64,000 nucleotides of DNA, taken from NCBI RefSeq assembly GCF_003173775.1, contig NZ_CP029552.1, forward strand, positions 5,335,001-5,399,000, read 5' to 3'. The notes beneath the pieces were generated by a model that ran no database searches, was not told the origin of the DNA, and saw nothing but the letters and a program-made list of their open reading frames with translations. Source of the stretch: Methylobacterium sp. 17Sr1-1. Lineage in GTDB: Bacteria > Pseudomonadota > Alphaproteobacteria > Rhizobiales > Beijerinckiaceae. This document shows positions 51,692 through 60,691 of the stretch, piece by piece; position 1 is the stretch's first letter, and the number at the start of each line of letters is the position of its first letter. Position numbers and translations under genes: made by a program.

Positions 51692-52669
51692 ATGACCCGC
51701 CTTCGCTCGGTGGTGCGGGGCTGCGGCTCCTACCTGCCGCGGACCATCGTCACCAACGACGACCTCGCCGCCCGGGTCGAGACCTCGGACGACTGGATCA
51801 TCCAGCGCACCGGCATCCGCCAGCGCCACATCTCCGAGCCCGACGAGACCACCTCGGTGCTCGGCATCAAGGCGGCCGAGGCCGCCTTGCGCGACGCCGA
51901 CATCGACCCTGCCTCGATCGACCTCGTGATCTGCGCCACCTCGACGCCGGACCACACCTTCCCGTCGACCGCGACGCAGATCCAGGCCGGGCTCGGCATC
52001 CAGACGGGGGCCGCCTTCGACCTCCAGGCGGTTTGCGCCGGCTTCGTCTACGCGGTCGCCACCGCCGACAAGTTCCTGACCACCGGTGCGGCCACCCGCG
52101 CCCTCGTCGTCGGCGCCGAGACCTTTTCACGGTTGCTCGACTGGGAGGACCGCACCACCTGCGTGCTGTTCGGCGACGGCGCCGGCGCCCTGGTGCTGGA
52201 AGCTCAACCCGGCGAGGGCCATTCGGGCGACCGCGGCGTGCTGACGAGTCAGCTCCGGGCCGACGGCCGCCACCGGGAAAAACTCTACGTCGACGGCGGC
52301 CCGGGCTCGACCGGCACGACCGGCAAGCTGCGCATGGTCGGCAAGGAGGTGTTTCGGTTCGCCGTCGGCTCGGTCACCGACGTGATCGCGCAGGCCTTCG
52401 AGGCGACCGGCACCACCGCCGACGACCTCGACTGGTTCGTGCCGCACCAGGCCAACCGCCGCATCATCGAGGCCTCGGCCGACAAGCTCGGCATCGCCCG
52501 CGAGAAGGTGGTGCTCACCGTCGACCGCCACGGCAACACCTCGGCCGCCTCGATCCCGCTGGCGCTCGACGCGGCCTGCCGCGACGGCCGGATCAAGCGC
52601 GGCGACCTCGTGATGATCGAGGCGATCGGCGGCGGCTTCACCTGGGGCAGCGCGCTGATCCGCTGGTAG
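51692..52669 (+). CDS. fabH: 3-oxoacyl-ACP synthase III (FabH)
   Basis: 325 aa. Catalytic triad Cys ([11 protein letters not shown]), His ([11 protein letters not shown]) and Asn ([14 protein letters not shown]) are present, with the [12 protein letters not shown]-terminus. It condenses acetyl-CoA with malonyl-ACP to start fatty acid synthesis. ATG 51692 has GGGAGGACG just upstream. With plsX it links initiation of fatty acid and phospholipid synthesis. Confidence 0.97.
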   Translation: MTRLRSVVRGCGSYLPRTIVTNDDLAARVETSDDWIIQRTGIRQRHISEPDETTSVLGIKAAEAALRDADIDPASIDLVICATSTPDHTFPSTATQIQAGLGIQTGAAFDLQAVCAGFVYAVATADKFLTTGAATRALVVGAETFSRLLDWEDRTTCVLFGDGAGALVLEAQPGEGHSGDRGVLTSQLRADGRHREKLYVDGGPGSTGTTGKLRMVGKEVFRFAVGSVTDVIAQAFEATGTTADDLDWFVPHQANRRIIEASADKLGIAREKVVLTVDRHGNTSAASIPLALDAACRDGRIKRGDLVMIEAIGGGFTWGSALIRW

Positions 52670-52732
52670 GTTCTCCGGCGCGAACGGCCGAGTGAGGCCG
52701 GCAAACTATCCGGGAAGCCGCCCGGTGCCCGG

Positions 52733-52761
52733 TTGACCCGGCGCGCATCGCCGATTAGCGT
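52733..52761 (+). promoter_or_regulatory. Candidate housekeeping promoter of ihfA
   Basis: TTGACC at 52733-52738, a 17-nt spacer, TAGCGT at 52756-52761; the start point would be near 52768, about 47 nt before ihfA. The -35 is good and the -10 weak. Confidence 0.45.
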
Positions 52762-52814
52762 GCGCAATCATAGACATACGTTGTTCGTGAATCAGCCGCC
52801 GGGGGAGCAGCACG

Positions 52815-53132
52815 ATGGCAGGCAAGACGGTCACGCGGGCCGATCTGAGCGAGGCCGTCTACCAGCGGGTCGGCCTGTCGCGGACGGAATCCGCCGCCCT
52901 GGTGGAGACCGTGCTGTCGGAGATCTGCGGCTGCCTCTCCTCCGGCGAGACCGTGAAGCTGTCCTCGTTCGGCTCCTTCGTGGTGCGCGACAAGGGCAAG
53001 CGGGTCGGCCGCAACCCGAAGACCGGCGTCGAGGTCGCGATCGAGCCGCGCCGGGTGATGGTGTTCAAGCCCTCGAACGTCCTCAAGGCCCGGATCAACG
53101 GCGAGGCCGCCCCGGACGACGACGACAGTTGA
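52815..53132 (+). CDS. ihfA: Integration host factor alpha subunit
   Basis: 105 aa HU/IHF fold. It has [21 protein letters not shown], the [23 protein letters not shown] beta-arm with the intercalating Pro region, and [17 protein letters not shown]. The longer size and FGSF..RNPKTG pattern fit IHF-alpha rather than HU. It bends DNA at promoters, including sigma54-type ones, and at recombination sites. GGGGGAGCAG lies upstream. Next come the dispersed repeat and the MerR gene, the standard ihfA-merR pair of alphaproteobacteria. Confidence 0.95.
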   Translation: MAGKTVTRADLSEAVYQRVGLSRTESAALVETVLSEICGCLSSGETVKLSSFGSFVVRDKGKRVGRNPKTGVEVAIEPRRVMVFKPSNVLKARINGEAAPDDDDS

Positions 53133-53157
53133 GCCTGCCCGGGCGCCGCACGGGCTA

Positions 53158-53258
53158 GAGCATTTTCCGACGACGTGGACACCGGTTCGTCGTAGAAAAT
53201 GCGGCAAAATCAAAGACCCAGAGCACTTCACGAGCGCAATGCAATCGTGAAGTGCTCT
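53158..53258. repeat. Dispersed Rhizobiales-type composite repeat, copy B
   Basis: GAGCATTTTCCGACGACG, then CCGGTTCGTCGTAGAAAATGC, then GGCAAAATCAAAGACCC and a 14-bp hairpin (arms AGAGCACTTCACGA and complement, 53220-53233 and 53245-53258). The second hairpin sequence differs completely from copy A although its position is the same. It lies between ihfA and merR and may act as terminator. Confidence 0.88.
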
Positions 53259-53275
53259 CACGCAGGATCGGGCCG

Positions 53276-53797
53276 ATGACCGGGATGCCGATCGAGGACG
53301 AGGATTTTCCGGAGTCCGGCGGAGCCGACACCCCGGGCCGCGCCCTTCTGCCCGAGAAAGAACCCGGCGCCTTCCGCACCATCAGCGAGGTCGCCCAGGA
53401 CCTCGACCTGCCCCAGCACGTGCTGCGCTTCTGGGAGACGCGCTTCACCCAGGTGCGACCGCTCAAGCGCGGCGGCAACCGGCGCTACTACCGCCCCGAC
53501 GACGTCGATCTCCTGCGCGGCATCCGCCGCCTGCTCTACGGCCAGGGCTACACGATCCGCGGCGCCCAGCGGGTGCTGCGCGAGCGCGGCATGCGCTTCG
53601 TTCAGGCGGTCGGCCGCGGCGAGCAGGTCGCCCCCGCCTTCGTCGAATCCGACCACGAGCCGGAGCCGGAGACCGCCCCGCCGCCTCTCGGGCGGGCGGA
53701 CCGGGCGAGCCTCACCGCGGTGCTGGACGAGTTGCGGGCGTGCCGGCGGTCGTTGGCCGGGTTGCGGATGGCGGACGAGGATTGTGCACGCGAGTGA
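53276..53797 (+). CDS. MerR-family transcriptional regulator next to ihfA
   Basis: 173 aa. The N-terminal winged helix reads [24 protein letters not shown], then [39 protein letters not shown], a complete MerR_1 domain; no metal-binding cysteine loop follows. The C-terminal part is low-complexity acidic plus a short helix. This orphan MerR beside ihfA is conserved in alphaproteobacteria; its targets are unknown. ATG 53276 lies just after the repeat; a start at 53252 lies within it and is less likely. Confidence 0.9.
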   Translation: MTGMPIEDEDFPESGGADTPGRALLPEKEPGAFRTISEVAQDLDLPQHVLRFWETRFTQVRPLKRGGNRRYYRPDDVDLLRGIRRLLYGQGYTIRGAQRVLRERGMRFVQAVGRGEQVAPAFVESDHEPEPETAPPPLGRADRASLTAVLDELRACRRSLAGLRMADEDCARE

Positions 53798-53872
53798 CGG
53801 CAGCGTCGGTCACGCCAAGGCATCGTCATCCGCAAGACCTCCGCCGATTTGCTTGCCGGAGATCACGCCCTT

Positions 53873-53914
53873 CTGGTCATTCCGGGCTCCGCTTCGCGGC
53901 CCCGGAATGACCAG
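53873..53914. repeat. Palindromic repeat (GGTCATTCCGGG family)
   Basis: 14-bp arms CTGGTCATTCCGGG (53873-53886) and its complement (53901-53914) with a 14-nt loop. Related to 12244, 15332 and 46872. Confidence 0.82.
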
Positions 53915-54037
53915 GAGGATGTCGGATGCGTGGGTGCAACGATCGCCCTCGACGCCGCATCGCTCCGCACCTCGTTCCACCGACATGATTTTCCGTCCTG
54001 TTTCAGAACCGAACGCGCGGGCCCGCGTTACGCGCAC

Positions 54038-54490
54038 ATGGCCGAGCCCCGCCGCCACGTTTCTCCCACGACCGAGCTGATCGCCCGGCTGATGCGCGTC
54101 GTGCGCACCTGCCCGGAGGCGACCGCCGACGTGCTCGAACTGGTGCTGCTGGTGAGCCAGATCGAGGCGATTCCCGTCGTCGACCGCGACTACCGCGACG
54201 CGAAGCGGGTGATCGCGCGGCTGCGCCAGCCGCTCTGGGACATGACGCCCGATCAGCGCAAGGTGCTGGCCTGCGCCGCCGACACGATTCGCGACGCCTG
54301 CCGCCTGCGCGAGAGCGACATCCCGGCCGACCCGATCGGCGATGCCGGCGAGCGGGCGCGGATCGAGCGCGGGCTCGCCTCGGCCCTTGCGGGCGAGTTC
54401 ACGCCGGCCCAGATCGCCCGGGTGACCGGCGCGACCCTGGCGGTGCTGCAGGCCGCGACCGGCGACGCGCCTGGGGAGGGGACGGCATGA
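54038..54490 (+). CDS. Unknown helical protein, possibly leaderless
   Basis: 150 aa, soluble and helical (TTELIARLMRVVRTCPEATADVLELVLLV, then DYRDAKRVIARLRQPLWDMTPDQRKVLACAAD). I do not recognise the family. No Shine-Dalgarno precedes ATG 54038, but AGAAC-N16-CGTT (54005-54029), one mismatch from an EcfG promoter, would start transcription almost at the ATG, giving a leaderless mRNA. The frame is open upstream through a palindromic repeat, which is unlikely to be coding. The stop overlaps the next tiny gene (ATGA). Confidence 0.6.
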   Translation: MAEPRRHVSPTTELIARLMRVVRTCPEATADVLELVLLVSQIEAIPVVDRDYRDAKRVIARLRQPLWDMTPDQRKVLACAADTIRDACRLRESDIPADPIGDAGERARIERGLASALAGEFTPAQIARVTGATLAVLQAATGDAPGEGTA

Positions 54491-54591
54491 TCGGCGACTA
54501 TCCGGTCGAGGGCAGGGGCTACTGGATCTGGCTCGGCGGCGTGGCCCTGCTCGGGCTGTTCAACCTGTTCGTGATGCTGGTCCTGCATTAG
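54487..54591 (+). CDS. Small single-helix membrane protein (34 aa)
   Basis: Reads MIGDYPVEGRGYWIWLGG followed by a hydrophobic helix (VALLGLFNLFVMLVLH). ATG overlaps the stop of the preceding gene by ATGA, strong evidence for translational coupling. One transmembrane helix with a short periplasmic or cytoplasmic N-terminus is predicted. The family is unknown; it may anchor or regulate the helical protein encoded just upstream. Confidence 0.65.
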   Translation: MIGDYPVEGRGYWIWLGGVALLGLFNLFVMLVLH

Positions 54592-54686
54592 GCGGTTTCC
54601 TCGACGGAACCCGCGTCCCGGCCCTCGACGGCGCCGGGACCGCTCCCCACATGCGGCCGGCATCCCCTCGGAGAGCTTAGAGCCAC

Positions 54687-55175
54687 ATGACCAGCCCCTT
54701 CCGTCCGACCCTGGCGCTCGCCGTCCTGATGGCCGCCGGGCCCGTGCTGGCCGCAGGCCCCGCCCTGGCGCAGGCCGCCAAGGTGCGCGAGCACTCCGTC
54801 GCCTCCGGCAAGCAGGTCCGGCTCGTGATGGTGCCGAACCTGAAGAAGGATTGCTCGCTCGGGCCGCAGCCCGAACTGAAGGTGACGGGTGCGCCGAAGA
54901 ACGGCGCCACGATCCAGCGCGCCGGCAAGGTGAAGACGCCGGCCACCTATCGCTGCCCGAACGTCGAGGCCAACGTCCAGGCTCTGTTCTACGAGAGCAA
55001 GGCCGGCTTCACCGGCAGCGACGAGGTCACCGTCGAGATCAAGGGCACCGACGGCGCCGTCAGCACCCAGACCATCAAGCTCACGGTCGGGGCCGCCGGC
55101 ACCAAGGAAGGCCCGAAGGACGGGGCCAAGGACGGGGCCAAGGACGGCGCGAAGAAGGATTCCGTCGACCTCTGA
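54687..55175 (+). CDS. Secreted protein with KDGA tail repeats, unknown
   Basis: 162 aa with a signal peptide (LALAVLMAAGPVLAAGPALA). The mature part holds two cysteines (KKDCSLGPQPE and TYRCPNVEA) that could form a disulfide and an Ig-like beta pattern (GSDEVTVEIKGTDGAVSTQTIKLTV). The C-terminus has three 12-nt tandem repeats encoding KDGA units. The middle resembles periplasmic proteins of small size found in Methylobacterium, but I cannot name the family. An intrinsic-terminator-like hairpin lies at 55234. Confidence 0.7.
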   Translation: MTSPFRPTLALAVLMAAGPVLAAGPALAQAAKVREHSVASGKQVRLVMVPNLKKDCSLGPQPELKVTGAPKNGATIQRAGKVKTPATYRCPNVEANVQALFYESKAGFTGSDEVTVEIKGTDGAVSTQTIKLTVGAAGTKEGPKDGAKDGAKDGAKKDSVDL

Positions 55176-55232
55176 TCGCCGGCCAGCTCCGCACTCAGTG
55201 TGTGAGACCCTGGTAGAGGGCGAAACGAAGCG

Positions 55233-55268
55233 GGAACGCCGACCTCGCGGCCGGCGTTCTTTACTTAG
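55233..55268 (+). promoter_or_regulatory. Hairpin that is also a perfect EcfG-type promoter match
   Basis: GGAAC (55233-55237), 17 nt, CGTT (55255-55258) matches the EcfG consensus. The same bases form GAACGCCG/CGGCGTTC arms (55234-55241, 55252-55259) followed by TTTACTT, a terminator for the upstream gene. The two readings cannot be separated from sequence; both may hold. Confidence 0.45.
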
Positions 55269-55394
55269 TCCCGCGGGGCTGCCGACGGCACTCCGGGGGG
55301 TGTGGAAAAACCGGAACAGGCGTGTCCTTTACGGCACAGGGCCGGTGGGTCACCGGCTTTCGTATTGGCGGATCTGAGACTTTCCCGGCCACCG

Positions 55395-55410
55395 CGGCAC
55401 GCGCCTTGCC
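55395..55410 (+). promoter_or_regulatory. Candidate sigma54 promoter upstream of prkA
   Basis: CGGCACGCGCCTTGCC: GGCACG and TTGC of the TGGCACG-N4-TTGCW consensus with correct GG-to-GC spacing. The start point would be near 55421, about 124 nt before the prkA ATG. In E. coli the homologous yeaGH is part of the nitrogen-starvation (NtrC/RpoN) response. Confidence 0.5.
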
Positions 55411-55544
55411 CGCAACCGGCCTGCATACAGGCTCCTGGCCGCCTCCGCACCCCTCCTTCCGTCGCCGCGCTGCGACAAACATGGGGATATCGATTGCATC
55501 CGAGGCGGGACAGGATGATCCTGGCGATGTCGTGAGGGTCCGGA

Positions 55545-57497
55545 ATGCCAATGCCGTCAGCGAGCGACCTCTTTCAAACTTTCGCGCGCAGCTACGAGTC
55601 CCGTCGGGACGCGGAGCTGTCCCTGTCCGAATATCTCGAAGCCTGCCGTGACAATCCCCTGATGTACGCGAGTGCGCCGGAGCGCATTCTCGACGCGATC
55701 GGGAAGCCGGAGTTCATCGATACGGCGCGGGATCCGCGTCTGGGCCGGATCTTCATGAACCGGACCATCCGTACCTACCCCGCCTTCTCCGAGTTCTACG
55801 GCATGGAGGAGACGATCGAGCGCATCGTCTCGTTCTTCCGCCATGCCGCGCAGGGTCTCGAGGAGCGCAAGCAGATCCTCTACCTGCTGGGTCCCGTGGG
55901 CGGCGGCAAGTCGTCCCTGGCCGAGCGGCTCAAGGCCCTGATGGAGGTGCACCCGATCTACGTGCTCAAGGCCGGCAACGAGATGAGCCCAGTCTTCGAG
56001 AGCCCGCTGGTGCTGTTCGACCCCGAGACGATGGGGGCGATGATCGAGGAGCGCTACGGCGTGCCGCGGCGGCGCCTCACCGGCCTGATGAGCCCGTGGT
56101 GCCTCAAGCGCCTCGACGAGTTCGGCGGCGACATCTCGAAGTTCAGGGTCGTCAAGGTCAACCCGTCGCGCCTGCGCCAGATCGGTATCGCCAAGACCGA
56201 GCCTGGCGACGAGAACAACCAGGACATCTCGTCCCTGGTCGGCAAGGTCGACATCCGCAAGCTCGAGACCCTGAGCCAGGCCGATCCCGACGCCTATTCC
56301 TACTCGGGCGGCCTCAACCGGGCGAACCAGGGCATCCTCGAATTCGTCGAGATGTTCAAGGCGCCGATCAAGATGCTGCACCCCCTGCTCACCGCGACGC
56401 AGGAGGGCAACTACGTCGGCACCGAGAATATCGGGGCGATTCCCTTCACCGGGATCATCCTCGCCCACTCGAACGAGGCCGAGTGGCAGAGCTTCAAGAC
56501 CAACAAGAACAACGAAGCCTTCATCGACCGCATCTACGTCATCAAGGTGCCGTACTGCCTGCGGGTGACCGAGGAGCAGCGGATCTACGAGAAGCTGGTC
56601 TCCGGCTCCGAGCTCGCCACCGCCCGCTGCGCCCCCGGCACGCTGGAGATGCTGGCCCGGTTCTCGGTGCTCTCGCGCCTGCGCGAGCACGCGAACTCGA
56701 ACGTCTTCTCCAAGATGCGGGTCTATGACGGCGAGTCCCTGCGCGAGGTCGACCCCCGCGCCCGCTCGATGCAGGAGTACAAGGACACCGCCGGCGTCGA
56801 CGAGGGCATGGACGGGATCTCGACCCGCTTCGCCTTCAAGGTGATGGCCGCCACCTTCAACCACGACACCACCGAGGTCTCGGCCGACCCGGTGCACCTG
56901 ATGTACGTCCTCGAGCAGTCGCTGCGCCGCGAGCAGCTGCCGCCCGAGACCGAGAAGCGCTACCTGGAATTCATCAAGGGCGAGCTGGCACCGCGCTACG
57001 CGGAGTTCATCGGCCACGAGATCCAGAAGGCCTACCTCGAATCGTACCACGATTACGGCCAGAACCTGTTCGACCGCTACATCGACTATGCGGATGCCTG
57101 GATCGAGGACCAGGACTTCAAGGATCCGGAGACCGGGCAGCTGCTGAACCGCGAGCTCCTGAACCAGGAACTCACCAAGATCGAGAAGCCGGCGGGCATC
57201 GCCAACCCGAAGGATTTTCGCAACGAGGTGGTGAAGTTCGCCCTGCGCTCGCGGGCCCAGCACGGCGGGCGCAACCCGTCCTGGACCTCCTACGAGAAGA
57301 TCCGCGAGGTGATCGAGCGGCGGATGTTCAGCCAGGTCGAGGAGCTTCTGCCGGTGATCTCCTTCGGCTCGAAGAAGGACAGCGAGACCGAGAAGAAGCA
57401 CGGCGAGTTCGTCGAGCGGATGAAGGACCGCGGCTATACCGAGCGGCAGGTCCGCCGCCTGGTCGAGTGGTACATGCGCGTCAAGCAAGCTGGCTAA
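55545..57497 (+). CDS. prkA: PrkA-type serine protein kinase (YeaG)
   Basis: 650 aa. AAA+ core with Walker A LLGPVGGGKSSLAERL (about residues 120-135), Walker B-like region, and the C-terminal PrkA kinase domain. YGMEETIERIVSFFRHAAQGLEERKQ, ENTDISS-like and IPFTGIILAHSNEAEW patterns match YeaG. It acts in stress and starvation adaptation, with YeaH and SpoVR encoded next. GTGAGGG lies 6 nt upstream of ATG 55545. The 369-nt upstream gap carries the two promoter candidates listed above. Confidence 0.96.
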   Translation: MPMPSASDLFQTFARSYESRRDAELSLSEYLEACRDNPLMYASAPERILDAIGKPEFIDTARDPRLGRIFMNRTIRTYPAFSEFYGMEETIERIVSFFRHAAQGLEERKQILYLLGPVGGGKSSLAERLKALMEVHPIYVLKAGNEMSPVFESPLVLFDPETMGAMIEERYGVPRRRLTGLMSPWCLKRLDEFGGDISKFRVVKVNPSRLRQIGIAKTEPGDENNQDISSLVGKVDIRKLETLSQADPDAYSYSGGLNRANQGILEFVEMFKAPIKMLHPLLTATQEGNYVGTENIGAIPFTGIILAHSNEAEWQSFKTNKNNEAFIDRIYVIKVPYCLRVTEEQRIYEKLVSGSELATARCAPGTLEMLARFSVLSRLREHANSNVFSKMRVYDGESLREVDPRARSMQEYKDTAGVDEGMDGISTRFAFKVMAATFNHDTTEVSADPVHLMYVLEQSLRREQLPPETEKRYLEFIKGELAPRYAEFIGHEIQKAYLESYHDYGQNLFDRYIDYADAWIEDQDFKDPETGQLLNRELLNQELTKIEKPAGIANPKDFRNEVVKFALRSRAQHGGRNPSWTSYEKIREVIERRMFSQVEELLPVISFGSKKDSETEKKHGEFVERMKDRGYTERQVRRLVEWYMRVKQAG

Positions 57498-57625
57498 GAC
57501 TGAGGCAACCCATCGCGGCCCGCGAGGAGAAGTGCCCCGCGGGCCGTCCGGCCTCCCCCGGGTGGAGCGGTGGCGGGGGATGGCCCCGATACGGTATGGT
57601 GGCGTGATCGGAGAGCGCGAAGCGG

Positions 57626-58942
57626 ATGCACATCATCGATCGACGCCTCAATCCCGGCGGCAAGAGCCTGGCGAACCGGCAGCGCTTCCTGCGCCGGGTC
57701 CGGGACGTGGCCCAGCGCGCCGTGCGCGAGGCGGCCCGGGAGAAGGACATCAAGGACCTCGGGAAGGACGGCAACGTCACCGTTCCAGTCGACGGCGTGC
57801 GCGAGCCGAAATTCACCCGCAATCCCTCGACCGGGATGCAGGACCACATCCTGCCCGGCAACAAGACCTATATCGAGGGTGACCTGATCGAGCGCCCGCC
57901 GGGGGGCGGCGGGGGAGGCGGCGGCAGCGGCGAGGGCAGCGACGGCGGGGCGGACGGCGAGGACACGTTCCGCTTCGTCCTCACCCGCGAGGAGTTCCTG
58001 GAACTCTTCCTCGAAGACCTCGAACTGCCCGACCTCGCCAAGCGCCGCCTCGCGGTGGTCGAGACCGCGACCCTGCGCCGGGCCGGCTACACGGTGTCCG
58101 GCTCGCCCGCCAACCTCGCGCTCGGGCGCACCCTGCGGAACTCGCTGTCGCGGCGCATCGCCCTCAAGCGGCCGAAGGCCGCCGAGATGGAGGTTCTGGA
58201 GGAGGAGATCCGGGCGCTGGAGGAGAGCCAGCCCGACGCGGTGATCCTCGACGAGCTGAAGGCGGAACTGGAGCGCCTGCGCACCCGCTCGCAGCGCATT
58301 CCCTACGTCGACCCAATCGACCTGCGCTACCGGCGCTTCGAGCCCTATCCGCGCCCCGTCGCCCAGGCGGTGATGTTCTGCCTGATGGACGTCTCGGGCT
58401 CGATGACCGAGCACATGAAGGACCTCGCCAAGAGGTTCTACATCCTGCTGCACATCTTCCTGACGAGGCGCTACAAGCACGTCGAGATCGTCTTCATCCG
58501 CCACACCGACCACGCCAAGGAGGTCGACGAGGAGACGTTCTTCGGCTCGCGCGAGACCGGCGGCACGCTGGTCTCCTCGGCCCTGGTCGAGATGAAGCGG
58601 ATCATCGCCGAGCGCTACAATCCCGAGGACTGGAACATCTACGCGGCGCAGGCCTCGGACGGCGACAACGTGTCGAGCGACGGCCCCACCTCGCAGGATC
58701 TGCTGCGCTCCGCGATCCTGCCGGCCTGCCAGTACTTCGCCTATCTCGAGGTCGGCGACGAGGGCGGTCCGCGGGCGGGCTTCGTCGAGCACCGCACCAC
58801 CCTGTGGCGCACCTACGAGCCGGTCTCCAAGGCCAACTCGGTGCTGGCGATGCGCAAGGTCAACCACCGCCGCGACATCTATCCGGTCTTCCGCGAGCTG
58901 TTCGCCCGCAACAAGGCCGGGCAGGACGCCGCGTCGCCGTGA
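57626..58942 (+). CDS. yeaH: YeaH/DUF444 protein with VWA-like domain
   Basis: 438 aa. The N-terminal IDRRLNPGGKSLANRQRFLRR and FTRNPSTGMQDHILPGNK are the DUF444 markers. A Gly-rich stretch (about residues 92-100) is followed by a VWA-like fold with the MIDAS-type DVSGSM motif (FCLMDVSGSMTEH). It works with PrkA. It lies 128 nt after prkA on the same strand; ATG 57626 has GCGAAGCGG before it. Confidence 0.95.
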   Translation: MHIIDRRLNPGGKSLANRQRFLRRVRDVAQRAVREAAREKDIKDLGKDGNVTVPVDGVREPKFTRNPSTGMQDHILPGNKTYIEGDLIERPPGGGGGGGGSGEGSDGGADGEDTFRFVLTREEFLELFLEDLELPDLAKRRLAVVETATLRRAGYTVSGSPANLALGRTLRNSLSRRIALKRPKAAEMEVLEEEIRALEESQPDAVILDELKAELERLRTRSQRIPYVDPIDLRYRRFEPYPRPVAQAVMFCLMDVSGSMTEHMKDLAKRFYILLHIFLTRRYKHVEIVFIRHTDHAKEVDEETFFGSRETGGTLVSSALVEMKRIIAERYNPEDWNIYAAQASDGDNVSSDGPTSQDLLRSAILPACQYFAYLEVGDEGGPRAGFVEHRTTLWRTYEPVSKANSVLAMRKVNHRRDIYPVFRELFARNKAGQDAASP

Positions 58943-59022
58943 CGGGCCCGCGGCTCCGTCGGAGCCGCGGGTCCGACGTTCAGGGTTCGCATCCCGCCGG
59001 GGGATGCTCTCGAGTCAGTTTA

Positions 59023-59070
59023 GCCGCATTTTCTTCGACGAACCGGTACCCACTTCGTCGGAAAATGCTC
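59023..59070. repeat. Dispersed Rhizobiales-type repeat, copy C (first half only)
   Basis: Inverse orientation: GCCGCATTTTCTTCGACG, ACCGG, CACTTCGTCGGAAAATGCTC. The second hairpin found in copies A and B is missing. It sits in the yeaH-spoVR gap, 28 nt before the spoVR ATG, and could form a hairpin in the transcript. Confidence 0.85.
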
Positions 59071-59097
59071 CAGAGGTTCCGGGAGGTCCGAAGCCCG

Positions 59098-60678
59098 ATG
59101 AGTTCCGCCACCTTCGGCGCACGGCCCGCCGGCCCGGCCGTGATCGTCAAGAACACCCCGCTCTTCACCGGCAACGACTGGGACTTCGACACCATCCGGC
59201 GCATCCACGACGCCTGCGAGGCGATCGCCGGGCCGGAGCTGGGCCTGAGCTGGTACCCGAACCAGATCGAGATCATCACCGCCGAGCAGATGCTCGACGC
59301 CTACGCGTCGATCGGCATGCCGCTGTTCTACAAGCACTGGTCGTTCGGCAAGCACTTCGCCCAGCACGAGGCCGGCTACCGCCGCGGCCTGATGGGGCTG
59401 GCCTACGAGATCGTCATCAATTCCGACCCGTGCATCTCCTACATCATGGAGGAGAACACGGCGACGATGCAGACGCTGGTCATCGCCCACGCCGCCTTCG
59501 GCCACAACCACTTCTTCAAGAACAACTATCTCTTCCGCCAGTGGACCGACGCGGAAGGCATCCTCGACTACCTGGACTTCGCCAAGACCTTCATCACCCG
59601 CTGCGAGGAGCGCTACGGCCACAACGCCGTCGAGTCGGTGCTCGACGCCGCCCACGCGCTGATGAACCAGGGCGTCCACCGCTATCCGCGCAAGAAGCGC
59701 CCCGACCTCTCCTCCGAGCAGCGCCGCGAGCGCGAGCGCCAGGAGCACCAGGAGAGGATGTACAACGACCTGTGGCGCACCCTGCCGGCCAAGACCCAGG
59801 CCGGCAAGCCCGACCCGCAGGCCGAGCGCCGCCGGGCGCTGCTGGAACTGCCGCAGGAGAACATCCTCTACTTCCTGGAGAAGGCGGCGCCGCGGCTCCA
59901 GCCCTGGCAGCGCGAGATCCTGCGCATCGTCCGCCACGTCGCGCAGTACTTCTACCCGCAGCGCCAGACCAAGGTGATGAACGAGGGCTGCGCCACCTAC
60001 AACCACTACCGGATCATGACCCGGCTGTCGGAGACCGGGCAGATCGACGAGGCGGCCTACCTCGAATTCCTGCAATCGCACACCAACGTGATCCGGCAGC
60101 CGACCTACGACGACCGGCATTACGGCGGGCACAACCCCTACGCCATCGGCTTCGCGATGATGACGGACATCGCCCGAATCTGCACCGAGCCGACCGAGGA
60201 GGATCGGGCCTGGTTCCCCGACATCGCCGGCAGCGGCGATCCGATGGGCGTGCTGCGCGACGTCTGGGCCAATTATCGCGACGAGAGCTTCATCGCGCAG
60301 TTCCTCAGCCCGAAGCTGATGCGCCAGCTGCGGCTGTTCCACGTCACCGACGATCCGGACAAGCCCGAACTGCGGGTCGAGGCGATCCACGACGAGCGCG
60401 GGTATCGGAAGTTGCGTCGAGCCTTCGCCCGGCAATACGACGTCGCCTGGCTCGATCCCGACATCGAGGTGGTTGACGTCGACCTCGAGGGCGACCGCAA
60501 GCTGATCCTGCACCACAAGGTGCTCAATCGCGTCCTGCTCAACAAGGATGACGCGATGCGGGTGCTCCAGCACCTCGCCGACCTGTGGGGCTACGACGTC
60601 CTGATGAAGGAGGTCGACACCACGACCGGCGCCGTGCTCAAGGAGCACACCGCCAGCGCGCGGCCGACCTTCTTCTGA
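59098..60678 (+). CDS. spoVR: SpoVR family protein
   Basis: 526 aa. The SpoVR core is clear: NQIEIITAEQMLDAYASIGMPLFYKHWSFGKHF, EENTATMQTLVIAHAAFGHNHFFKNN, MNEGCATYNHYRIMTRL, and RQPTYDDRHYGGHNPYAIGFAMM. Its biochemical role is unknown; the prkA-yeaH-spoVR set is conserved in proteobacteria. GGGAGGTCCG lies upstream of ATG 59098. The 155-nt gap to yeaH holds repeat copy C. Confidence 0.96.
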   Translation: MSSATFGARPAGPAVIVKNTPLFTGNDWDFDTIRRIHDACEAIAGPELGLSWYPNQIEIITAEQMLDAYASIGMPLFYKHWSFGKHFAQHEAGYRRGLMGLAYEIVINSDPCISYIMEENTATMQTLVIAHAAFGHNHFFKNNYLFRQWTDAEGILDYLDFAKTFITRCEERYGHNAVESVLDAAHALMNQGVHRYPRKKRPDLSSEQRRERERQEHQERMYNDLWRTLPAKTQAGKPDPQAERRRALLELPQENILYFLEKAAPRLQPWQREILRIVRHVAQYFYPQRQTKVMNEGCATYNHYRIMTRLSETGQIDEAAYLEFLQSHTNVIRQPTYDDRHYGGHNPYAIGFAMMTDIARICTEPTEEDRAWFPDIAGSGDPMGVLRDVWANYRDESFIAQFLSPKLMRQLRLFHVTDDPDKPELRVEAIHDERGYRKLRRAFARQYDVAWLDPDIEVVDVDLEGDRKLILHHKVLNRVLLNKDDAMRVLQHLADLWGYDVLMKEVDTTTGAVLKEHTASARPTFF

Positions 60679-60691
60679 TCATCTCTCCCGA

